A stretch of 64,000 bases of DNA from assembly GCA_964019425.1 (NCBI GenBank), contig OZ025812.1:1037276-1101275 (forward strand), read 5' to 3'. This stretch comes from Flectonema sp. DT1601 (lineage: Eukaryota; Euglenozoa; Diplonemea; Diplonemida; Diplonemidae). The notes beneath the pieces are model-generated. The model ran no database searches. It saw nothing but the letters and a program-made list of their open reading frames with translations, and had not been told where the DNA came from. The position numbers and the translations under genes are program-made. Every line of letters begins with the position of its first letter. Positions within the stretch are counted from its first letter, which is position 1. Below, piece by piece: positions 54,171-64,000 of the stretch.

Positions 54171-55286
54171 TTGGCGGCCGGCACGGGGGCTGGCTTGGTA
54201 GGGGAGCGACGGGTGGACGTCGTCGTCGGAACAACGTTGCCGCGCAAGGCGTTGGCGTCCGACGCGGACCTTCTCGGACGGTCAGTTGGAAAAACATCCC
54301 GAAAACGAGGGTGGAGAGATGGTCTGGACGAGGTCCCGTCGTTGTTCGGACAGGTAGTCCTGGAGCACGTAGCCGGAGGAGTTGGACAACGGAAGCCCCG
54401 GACCGAGGAGGTGGGAGTGGATCGGGACGAAGCCTTGGAGCGACTAGGGGTCGTCATTGCCTCGATGTGGGCGTCGGAAACGTCTGCGAAGCGCCGAAAC
54501 CTCTGGGCAAGGTTGCAGCGTTGGGCGGCGGACCAACAGCTCCCTATGTCTGCAGAGACAGCGGCTTTGTTCGTGGTTGCTACGGGCGTGGCGTCCCAAG
54601 GCCAGTTGCAGTACGCAAAGGCTTTGTCGGGGATTTTTCGCCACCTCGGATTATCGAACCAGCCGTTGTTGAGCTTGGCAGGCGCGCTGCGAGCTGCGGG
54701 AGGAACGATTCCGCGGGTGCAGGCGCTGCCGATGGGCAAACAGGAACTGCTGACTTGGGCAGGCTCGCAAGAGGCTCGCATCCGGTTGGCGGCGCTCGTG
54801 TGTTGGAAGACCGCGTCTCGGTGGGGAGAGGTGCACGCTCTCACTTCGGATCACTTCTTGTTGGTAGAGGACGGGGAGGTGATCGTCGATTGGGGAACAC
54901 TTCCGAAGCACAGACGGGCGGATCCTTACGTGCCTTCGAGATGGTCGGTTATTCGCGGAGATCTGGTGGGAGAAATCGCGGTATTGGTGCGCTTTCTTCG
55001 TCCATTCGAGCGCCTCACGGACGTCAACACCGAGAGGATCGCGTCGGTTTGGCGAAGAACTCCGGGTATGGAGGGTTTTACGGGCCACTCCGTAAAGCGG
55101 GGCGCGGCGGCGGTTCTGGTGAAGGCGTTGGCAGAGGGAAGGCTGGCCGAGGGGCATTTGGTGTCTCGTCTGTTGAAACACAAGGAGGACGGTGTTCAGT
55201 TGGCGGGGGTGACTCTCAGGTATTCGTCAAACCTGGTGGACATGGCTCGTGCGCTGCAGACTTGGAAGGTGACACAGCTGCTTTGA
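54171..55286 (+). CDS. Tyrosine recombinase of the retroelement
   Basis: The frame covers 371 codons and follows gag directly; it has no ATG near its left end, so the true start is unknown. The N-terminal half is helical (SAM-like core-binding region, about residues 85-180). The C-terminal half has the recombinase signature: an Arg in TASRWGEVHAL, GHSVKRGAAAVL for the His-x-x-Arg/Lys box, and a Tyr in LRYSSNLVDMA near the C-terminus. Such enzymes integrate circular cDNA without target-site duplication. Confidence 0.75.
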   Translation: MAAGTGAGLVGERRVDVVVGTTLPRKALASDADLLGRSVGKTSRKRGWRDGLDEVPSLFGQVVLEHVAGGVGQRKPRTEEVGVDRDEALERLGVVIASMWASETSAKRRNLWARLQRWAADQQLPMSAETAALFVVATGVASQGQLQYAKALSGIFRHLGLSNQPLLSLAGALRAAGGTIPRVQALPMGKQELLTWAGSQEARIRLAALVCWKTASRWGEVHALTSDHFLLVEDGEVIVDWGTLPKHRRADPYVPSRWSVIRGDLVGEIAVLVRFLRPFERLTDVNTERIASVWRRTPGMEGFTGHSVKRGAAAVLVKALAEGRLAEGHLVSRLLKHKEDGVQLAGVTLRYSSNLVDMARALQTWKVTQLL

Positions 55287-55375
55287 ATCGGAGGATCAGG
55301 AGTGTGCCAGGGGCGACAAGACACAGTATCGTGCGGAAGGGGAAACGGACGCGATTGCCGGTTACTGAGACGGAG

Positions 55376-56459
55376 ATGCATTCACCTCTGCACGTGAGTG
55401 GGGTGTGTACGATGGATGTCGGTGGGCTGCGAAGGCGTCTTTCGGAGGAGGCCCGTGGACGTTTCGATGAGGTGTGGGATATGACCTTTGCACCGACGGT
55501 GACGACGGATGCTGGTAGACGGGCGCCATCATCATTTGCATTGCGACATGCGAGGGAGTTGTGTCAGCACGGGGTGGCGCGGGCGGCGGAGGGCCCGGGT
55601 CGTACGACGAACGTGCCGTTCACAGTGTTGGAGGAGAAACCGGAGGGCCTTCGACAACGGTTTATCCTTTGGACCCGTGATGCGAATGATAGGTTGGAGG
55701 GGGTTTATGAGCCCAAGGTTCCTTTGGGCCACATCTCCCAGTACCTTGAACAGGTGAGGGAGCAGTGTGGATCGACGAGGGATTTCAGGACCGGCTTCTA
55801 CGCCATAGAGATACCAGAGGACGCGAGGGACTTGTTTCGTTTCCAGACCTCGGAGGGGAGTTGGTTTGAACTGTGCAGGCTGCCAATGGGCCATGCGTGT
55901 GCGCCTGAGATTATGCACACCTTGGCGGCGGCGGCTGCGGGGGATCCTGCGTATGTATCTGGTAGGTGGGCGGCGAAGGGTGTGAAGGTGGACGTTTTTG
56001 TGGACAACATCCGTTATGTGGGGACGGAGGAAGCGGTTTTGGCGGCGACCGTGAATCTGGATGGGGCTGCGTCCGAGTTCCGCTTGACCTGGAAGGAAGC
56101 GGATAGCCACACGGCGGTGAGGCGGTATACCTTCTTGGGGGTCGACTTTGACCATGACGCAGACACGGTGGTTGTGGCGTCTAAGATACGCGAGAAGGTG
56201 GGACGGGTCGATTTTGTTGGGATTACGGCTGGTGACCTGGAGTCGCTCGGGGGCAGGCTGCTACACGCTTCGGCTGTGGCGGGCGTGTCTCCGGGCAGCT
56301 TTTGGTTCGCGCTCAAGTTCCTCCGTCGAGTGTCGAATGGATTGAACAGGGGTGTGAGGGTGGTGGAGGATCGAGTTGTTGTGCCGCCTTCGGTTGTGCG
56401 TGAGCTGCGAGGTTGGATCGGTGCGGTGCTCCAACTTAGGCTGGTCGGCGAGTCCTTAA
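55376..56459 (+). CDS. Reverse transcriptase part of the retroelement, running into the 8-mer array
   Basis: The frame is open from just after the recombinase and the coordinate given is its first ATG. It reads NVPFTVLEEKPEGLRQRFILW, then FRTGFYAIEIPEDARDLFRF, FELCRLPMGHACAPEIMHTL and GVKVDVFVDNIRYVG, which correspond to the early, palm and YVDD-type regions of DIRS/VIPER-like reverse transcriptases. RRYTFLGVDFD follows. At 56460 coding-like sequence changes without a break into the 8-mer array. No RNase H part is seen in the window. Confidence 0.75.
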
Positions 56460-59400
56460 CCCGCAAACCCGCAAACCCGCAAACCCGCAAACCCGCAAAC
56501 CCGCAAACCCGCAAACCCGCAAACCCGCAAACCCGCAAACCCGCAAACCCGCAAACCCGCAAACCCGCAAACCCGCAAACCCGCAAACCCGCAAACCCGC
56601 AAACCCGCAAACCCGCAAACCCGCAAACCCGCAAACCCGCAAACCCGCAAACCCGCAAACCCGCAAACCCGCAAACCCGCAAACCCGCAAACCCGCAAAC
56701 CCGCAAACCCGCAAACCCGCAAACCCGCAAACCCGCAAACCCGCAAACCCGCAAACCCGCAAACCCGCAAACCCGCAAACCCGCAAACCCGCAAACCCGC
56801 AAACCCGCAAACCCGCAAACCCGCAAACCCGCAAACCCGCAAACCCGCAAACCCGCAAACCCGCAAACCCGCAAACCCGCAAACCCGCAAACCCGCAAAC
56901 CCGCAAACCCGCAAACCCGCAAACCCGCAAACCCGCAAACCCGCAAACCCGCAAACCCGCAAACCCGCAAACCCGCAAACCCGCAAACCCGCAAACCCGC
57001 AAACCCGCAAACCCGCAAACCCGCAAACCCGCAAACCCGCAAACCCGCAAACCCGCAAACCCGCAAACCCGCAAACCCGCAAACCCGCAAACCCGCAAAC
57101 CCGCAAACCCGCAAACCCGCAAACCCGCAAACCCGCAAACCCGCAAACCCGCAAACCCGCAAACCCGCAAACCCGCAAACCCGCAAACCCGCAAACCCGC
57201 AAACCCGCAAACCCGCAAACCCGCAAACCCGCAAACCCGCAAACCCGCAAACCCGCAAACCCGCAAACCCGCAAACCCGCAAACCCGCAAACCCGCAAAC
57301 CCGCAAACCCGCAAACCCGCAAACCCGCAAACCCGCAAACCCGCAAACCCGCAAACCCGCAAACCCGCAAACCCGCAAACCCGCAAACCCGCAAACCCGC
57401 AAACCCGCAAACCCGCAAACCCGCAAACCCGCAAACCCGCAAACCCGCAAACCCGCAAACCCGCAAACCCGCAAACCCGCAAACCCGCAAACCCGCAAAC
57501 CCGCAAACCCGCAAACCCGCAAACCCGCAAACCCGCAAACCCGCAAACCCGCAAACCCGCAAACCCGCAAACCCGCAAACCCGCAAACCCGCAAACCCGC
57601 AAACCCGCAAACCCGCAAACCCGCAAACCCGCAAACCCGCAAACCCGCAAACCCGCAAACCCGCAAACCCGCAAACCCGCAAACCCGCAAACCCGCAAAC
57701 CCGCAAACCCGCAAACCCGCAAACCCGCAAACCCGCAAACCCGCAAACCCGCAAACCCGCAAACCCGCAAACCCGCAAACCCGCAAACCCGCAAACCCGC
57801 AAACCCGCAAACCCGCAAACCCGCAAACCCGCAAACCCGCAAACCCGCAAACCCGCAAACCCGCAAACCCGCAAACCCGCAAACCCGCAAACCCGCAAAC
57901 CCGCAAACCCGCAAACCCGCAAACCCGCAAACCCGCAAACCCGCAAACCCGCAAACCCGCAAACCCGCAAACCCGCAAACCCGCAAACCCGCAAACCCGC
58001 AAACCCGCAAACCCGCAAACCCGCAAACCCGCAAACCCGCAAACCCGCAAACCCGCAAACCCGCAAACCCGCAAACCCGCAAACCCGCAAACCCGCAAAC
58101 CCGCAAACCCGCAAACCCGCAAACCCGCAAACCCGCAAACCCGCAAACCCGCAAACCCGCAAACCCGCAAACCCGCAAACCCGCAAACCCGCAAACCCGC
58201 AAACCCGCAAACCCGCAAACCCGCAAACCCGCAAACCCGCAAACCCGCAAACCCGCAAACCCGCAAACCCGCAAACCCGCAAACCCGCAAACCCGCAAAC
58301 CCGCAAACCCGCAAACCCGCAAACCCGCAAACCCGCAAACCCGCAAACCCGCAAACCCGCAAACCCGCAAACCCGCAAACCCGCAAACCCGCAAACCCGC
58401 AAACCCGCAAACCCGCAAACCCGCAAACCCGCAAACCCGCAAACCCGCAAACCCGCAAACCCGCAAACCCGCAAACCCGCAAACCCGCAAACCCGCAAAC
58501 CCGCAAACCCGCAAACCCGCAAACCCGCAAACCCGCAAACCCGCAAACCCGCAAACCCGCAAACCCGCAAACCCGCAAACCCGCAAACCCGCAAACCCGC
58601 AAACCCGCAAACCCGCAAACCCGCAAACCCGCAAACCCGCAAACCCGCAAACCCGCAAACCCGCAAACCCGCAAACCCGCAAACCCGCAAACCCGCAAAC
58701 CCGCAAACCCGCAAACCCGCAAACCCGCAAACCCGCAAACCCGCAAACCCGCAAACCCGCAAACCCGCAAACCCGCAAACCCGCAAACCCGCAAACCCGC
58801 AAACCCGCAAACCCGCAAACCCGCAAACCCGCAAACCCGCAAACCCGCAAACCCGCAAACCCGCAAACCCGCAAACCCGCAAACCCGCAAACCCGCAAAC
58901 CCGCAAACCCGCAAACCCGCAAACCCGCAAACCCGCAAACCCGCAAACCCGCAAACCCGCAAACCCGCAAACCCGCAAACCCGCAAACCCGCAAACCCGC
59001 AAACCCGCAAACCCGCAAACCCGCAAACCCGCAAACCCGCAAACCCGCAAACCCGCAAACCCGCAAACCCGCAAACCCGCAAACCCGCAAACCCGCAAAC
59101 CCGCAAACCCGCAAACCCGCAAACCCGCAAACCCGCAAACCCGCAAACCCGCAAACCCGCAAACCCGCAAACCCGCAAACCCGCAAACCCGCAAACCCGC
59201 AAACCCGCAAACCCGCAAACCCGCAAACCCGCAAACCCGCAAACCCGCAAACCCGCAAACCCGCAAACCCGCAAACCCGCAAACCCGCAAACCCGCAAAC
59301 CCGCAAACCCGCAAACCCGCAAACCCGCAAACCCGCAAACCCGCAAACCCGCAAACCCGCAAACCCGCAAACCCGCAAACCCGCAAACCCGCAAACCCGC

Positions 59401-62400
59401 AAACCCGCAAACCCGCAAACCCGCAAACCCGCAAACCCGCAAACCCGCAAACCCGCAAACCCGCAAACCCGCAAACCCGCAAACCCGCAAACCCGCAAAC
59501 CCGCAAACCCGCAAACCCGCAAACCCGCAAACCCGCAAACCCGCAAACCCGCAAACCCGCAAACCCGCAAACCCGCAAACCCGCAAACCCGCAAACCCGC
59601 AAACCCGCAAACCCGCAAACCCGCAAACCCGCAAACCCGCAAACCCGCAAACCCGCAAACCCGCAAACCCGCAAACCCGCAAACCCGCAAACCCGCAAAC
59701 CCGCAAACCCGCAAACCCGCAAACCCGCAAACCCGCAAACCCGCAAACCCGCAAACCCGCAAACCCGCAAACCCGCAAACCCGCAAACCCGCAAACCCGC
59801 AAACCCGCAAACCCGCAAACCCGCAAACCCGCAAACCCGCAAACCCGCAAACCCGCAAACCCGCAAACCCGCAAACCCGCAAACCCGCAAACCCGCAAAC
59901 CCGCAAACCCGCAAACCCGCAAACCCGCAAACCCGCAAACCCGCAAACCCGCAAACCCGCAAACCCGCAAACCCGCAAACCCGCAAACCCGCAAACCCGC
60001 AAACCCGCAAACCCGCAAACCCGCAAACCCGCAAACCCGCAAACCCGCAAACCCGCAAACCCGCAAACCCGCAAACCCGCAAACCCGCAAACCCGCAAAC
60101 CCGCAAACCCGCAAACCCGCAAACCCGCAAACCCGCAAACCCGCAAACCCGCAAACCCGCAAACCCGCAAACCCGCAAACCCGCAAACCCGCAAACCCGC
60201 AAACCCGCAAACCCGCAAACCCGCAAACCCGCAAACCCGCAAACCCGCAAACCCGCAAACCCGCAAACCCGCAAACCCGCAAACCCGCAAACCCGCAAAC
60301 CCGCAAACCCGCAAACCCGCAAACCCGCAAACCCGCAAACCCGCAAACCCGCAAACCCGCAAACCCGCAAACCCGCAAACCCGCAAACCCGCAAACCCGC
60401 AAACCCGCAAACCCGCAAACCCGCAAACCCGCAAACCCGCAAACCCGCAAACCCGCAAACCCGCAAACCCGCAAACCCGCAAACCCGCAAACCCGCAAAC
60501 CCGCAAACCCGCAAACCCGCAAACCCGCAAACCCGCAAACCCGCAAACCCGCAAACCCGCAAACCCGCAAACCCGCAAACCCGCAAACCCGCAAACCCGC
60601 AAACCCGCAAACCCGCAAACCCGCAAACCCGCAAACCCGCAAACCCGCAAACCCGCAAACCCGCAAACCCGCAAACCCGCAAACCCGCAAACCCGCAAAC
60701 CCGCAAACCCGCAAACCCGCAAACCCGCAAACCCGCAAACCCGCAAACCCGCAAACCCGCAAACCCGCAAACCCGCAAACCCGCAAACCCGCAAACCCGC
60801 AAACCCGCAAACCCGCAAACCCGCAAACCCGCAAACCCGCAAACCCGCAAACCCGCAAACCCGCAAACCCGCAAACCCGCAAACCCGCAAACCCGCAAAC
60901 CCGCAAACCCGCAAACCCGCAAACCCGCAAACCCGCAAACCCGCAAACCCGCAAACCCGCAAACCGCCGCAAACCCGCAAACCCGCAAACCCGCAAACCC
61001 GCAAACCCGCAAACCCGCAAACCCGCAAACCCGCAAACCCGCAAACCCGCAAACCCGCAAACCCGCAAACCCGCAAACCCGCAAACCCGCAAACCCGCAA
61101 ACCCGCAAACCCGCAAACCCGCAAACCCGCAAACCCGCAAACCCGCAAACCCGCAAACCCGCAAACCCGCAAACCCGCAAACCCGCAAACCCGCAAACCC
61201 GCAAACCCGCAAACCCGCAAACCCGCAAACCCGCAAACCCGCAAACCCGCAAACCCGCAAACCCGCAAACCCGCAAACCCGCAAACCCGCAAACCCGCAA
61301 ACCCGCAAACCCGCAAACCCGCAAACCCGCAAACCCGCAAACCCGCAAACCCGCAAACCCGCAAACCCGCAAACCCGCAAACCCGCAAACCCGCAAACCC
61401 GCAAACCCGCAAACCCGCAAACCCGCAAACCCGCAAACCCGCAAACCCGCAAACCCGCAAACCCGCAAACCCGCAAACCCGCAAACCCGCAAACCCGCAA
61501 ACCCGCAAACCCGCAAACCCGCAAACCCGCAAACCCGCAAACCCGCAAACCCGCAAACCCGCAAACCCGCAAACCCGCAAACCCGCAAACCCGCAAACCC
61601 GCAAACCCGCAAACCCGCAAACCCGCAAACCCGCAAACCCGCAAACCCGCAAACCCGCAAACCCGCAAACCCGCAAACCCGCAAACCCGCAAACCCGCAA
61701 ACCCGCAAACCCGCAAACCCGCAAACCCGCAAACCCGCAAACCCGCAAACCCGCAAACCCGCAAACCCGCAAACCCGCAAACCCGCAAACCCGCAAACCC
61801 GCAAACCCGCAAACCCGCAAACCCGCAAACCCGCAAACCCGCAAACCCGCAAACCCGCAAACCCGCAAACCCGCAAACCCGCAAACCCGCAAACCCGCAA
61901 ACCCGCAAACCCGCAAACCCGCAAACCCGCAAACCCGCAAACCCGCAAACCCGCAAACCCGCAAACCCGCAAACCCGCAAACCCGCAAACCCGCAAACCC
62001 GCAAACCCGCAAACCCGCAAACCCGCAAACCCGCAAACCCGCAAACCCGCAAACCCGCAAACCCGCAAACCCGCAAACCCGCAAACCCGCAAACCCGCAA
62101 ACCCGCAAACCCGCAAACCCGCAAACCCGCAAACCCGCAAACCCGCAAACCCGCAAACCCGCAAACCCGCAAACCCGCAAACCCGCAAACCCGCAAACCC
62201 GCAAACCCGCAAACCCGCAAACCCGCAAACCCGCAAACCCGCAAACCCGCAAACCCGCAAACCCGCAAACCCGCAAACCCGCAAACCCGCAAACCCGCAA
62301 ACCCGCAAACCCGCAAACCCGCAAACCCGCAAACCCGCAAACCCGCAAACCCGCAAACCCGCAAACCCGCAAACCCGCAAACCCGCAAACCCGCAAACCC

Positions 62401-64000
62401 GCAAACCCGCAAACCCGCAAACCCGCAAACCCGCAAACCCGCAAACCCGCAAACCCGCAAACCCGCAAACCCGCAAACCCGCAAACCCGCAAACCCGCAA
62501 ACCCGCAAACCCGCAAACCCGCAAACCCGCAAACCCGCAAACCCGCAAACCCGCAAACCCGCAAACCCGCAAACCCGCAAACCCGCAAACCCGCAAACCC
62601 GCAAACCCGCAAACCCGCAAACCCGCAAACCCGCAAACCCGCAAACCCGCAAACCCGCAAACCCGCAAACCCGCAAACCCGCAAACCCGCAAACCCGCAA
62701 ACCCGCAAACCCGCAAACCCGCAAACCCGCAAACCCGCAAACCCGCAAACCCGCAAACCCGCAAACCCGCAAACCCGCAAACCCGCAAACCCGCAAACCC
62801 GCAAACCCGCAAACCCGCAAACCCGCAAACCCGCAAACCCGCAAACCCGCAAACCCGCAAACCCGCAAACCCGCAAACCCGCAAACCCGCAAACCCGCAA
62901 ACCCGCAAACCCGCAAACCCGCAAACCCGCAAACCCGCAAACCCGCAAACCCGCAAACCCGCAAACCCGCAAACCCGCAAACCCGCAAACCCGCAAACCC
63001 GCAAACCCGCAAACCCGCAAACCCGCAAACCCGCAAACCCGCAAACCCGCAAACCCGCAAACCCGCAAACCCGCAAACCCGCAAACCCGCAAACCCGCAA
63101 ACCCGCAAACCCGCAAACCCGCAAACCCGCAAACCCGCAAACCCGCAAACCCGCAAACCCGCAAACCCGCAAACCCGCAAACCCGCAAACCCGCAAACCC
63201 GCAAACCCGCAAACCCGCAAACCCGCAAACCCGCAAACCCGCAAACCCGCAAACCCGCAAACCCGCAAACCCGCAAACCCGCAAACCCGCAAACCCGCAA
63301 ACCCGCAAACCCGCAAACCCGCAAACCCGCAAACCCGCAAACCCGCAAACCCGCAAACCCGCAAACCCGCAAACCCGCAAACCCGCAAACCCGCAAACCC
63401 GCAAACCCGCAAACCCGCAAACCCGCAAACCCGCAAACCCGCAAACCCGCAAACCCGCAAACCCGCAAACCCGCAAACCCGCAAACCCGCAAACCCGCAA
63501 ACCCGCAAACCCGCAAACCCGCAAACCCGCAAACCCGCAAACCCGCAAACCCGCAAACCCGCAAACCCGCAAACCCGCAAACCCGCAAACCCGCAAACCC
63601 GCAAACCCGCAAACCCGCAAACCCGCAAACCCGCAAACCCGCAAACCCGCAAACCCGCAAACCCGCAAACCCGCAAACCCGCAAACCCGCAAACCCGCAA
63701 ACCCGCAAACCCGCAAACCCGCAAACCCGCAAACCCGCAAACCCGCAAACCCGCAAACCCGCAAACCCGCAAACCCGCAAACCCGCAAACCCGCAAACCC
63801 GCAAACCCGCAAACCCGCAAACCCGCAAACCCGCAAACCCGCAAACCCGCAAACCCGCAAACCCGCAAACCCGCAAACCCGCAAACCCGCAAACCCGCAA
63901 ACCCGCAAACCCGCAAACCCGCAAACCCGCAAACCCGCAAACCCGCAAACCCGCAAACCCGCAAACCCGCAAACCCGCAAACCCGCAAACCCGCAAACCC
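56460..64000 (+). repeat. Giant CCCGCAAA 8-mer array (about 942 copies), continuing past the window
   Basis: 7,541 bases of head-to-tail CCCGCAAA. The only irregularity I found is a 10-base unit (AAACCGCCGC) at 60961-60970. Because 8 is not a multiple of 3 and the unit creates no stop codon, all six frames are open, giving octapeptide repeats KPANPQTR (+) and AGLRVCGF (-). These are not genes. The array starts inside the reverse-transcriptase frame after GAGTCCTTAA. Its true length is uncertain because assemblies collapse or extend such arrays. Confidence 0.98.

Larger units (their letters stand above)
51916..56459 (+). mobile_element. Tyrosine-recombinase retroelement (DIRS/VIPER kin) with gag, recombinase and reverse transcriptase parts
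   Basis: Three GC-rich coding parts follow one another: a Gln-rich gag-like protein, a tyrosine recombinase and a reverse transcriptase. Gag-YR-RT order is the layout of the trypanosome VIPER group; DIRS elements usually put the recombinase last. The left repeats around 50.3-51.9 kb may be its terminal repeats. On the right the element ends where the large 8-mer array begins, so its 3' part is not in the window. The visible frames look whole, which suggests a fairly young copy. Treated as a fossil element; no closer dating is possible without other copies. Confidence 0.8.

Noticed and set aside
56014-63996. Minus-strand open frames of about 2,500 residues made of AGLRVCGF repeats
   Set aside because: They are an automatic result of an 8-mer without stop codons in any frame, not evidence of a protein.
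50076-64000. CRISPR array
   Set aside because: The repeats are directly adjacent 8-mers with no spacers, and the genome is eukaryotic.
1-64000. tRNA genes
   Set aside because: I looked for B-box-like GGTTCAA/TCGAATCC signals and found none with a supporting cloverleaf; this was by eye and could miss some.

Overview
The window is nuclear DNA of a microbial eukaryote. Host coding regions have short GT-AG introns with a uniform 3' end (often AAAACAG), intergenic DNA is AT-rich and crowded with long A/T homopolymers, and every confident gene from about 16.7 to 56 kb lies on the + strand. Most start codons have an AG acceptor-like site shortly upstream, which would suit spliced-leader trans-splicing and polycistronic transcription. 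A flagellate is suggested by a CCP5-type tubulin deglutamylase and a NEK-like kinase. The mobile elements (a LINE with an HDV-like ribozyme and a 2A peptide, and a gag-recombinase-RT tyrosine-recombinase element) recall L1Tc/ingi and VIPER of kinetoplastids. I infer a euglenozoan-like protist, perhaps an intron-bearing relative of kinetoplastids or diplonemids. This is inference, not proof.

Layout. 1-16.4 kb: homopolymer-rich DNA with no confident gene but several strong hairpins. 16.4-17.5 kb: a structured segment, a small basic protein gene and a tiny two-exon gene. 17.5-21 kb: no supported gene. 21-36.3 kb: a same-strand host gene cluster (unknown alpha-helical protein, CCP5-like carboxypeptidase, coiled-coil protein, NEK-like kinase, SPB1 rRNA methyltransferase, secreted GH18-like protein with a DNA-transposon remnant in its intron, and a basic Ser/Pro-rich protein). 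36.7-45.7 kb: a ubiquitin-like/leucine-rich-repeat gene split by a 7.8 kb LINE with perfect 20-bp target-site duplications. 46-50 kb: an antisense LSU rRNA fragment, a diverged direct duplication carrying PDZ-like sequence, and a Gln-rich retroelement scrap. 50-52 kb: three short arrays of the 8-mer CCCGCAAA inside duplicated flanking blocks. 52-56.5 kb: a tyrosine-recombinase retroelement. 56.46-64 kb: a nearly perfect array of about 940 copies of the same 8-mer, starting abruptly inside the reverse-transcriptase frame and running off the window.

How the parts relate. SPB1 and possibly the small basic protein serve ribosome assembly; the CCP5-like enzyme and NEK-like kinase suggest microtubule or flagellar regulation. 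The most striking system is the LINE: its first base is the predicted cleavage site of a compact HDV-like ribozyme, ORF1 and ORF2 are in the same frame separated by one UGA, and a canonical 2A motif stands 16 codons after that UGA. The second striking object is the 8-mer family, whose four arrays share sequence, strand and junction phase.
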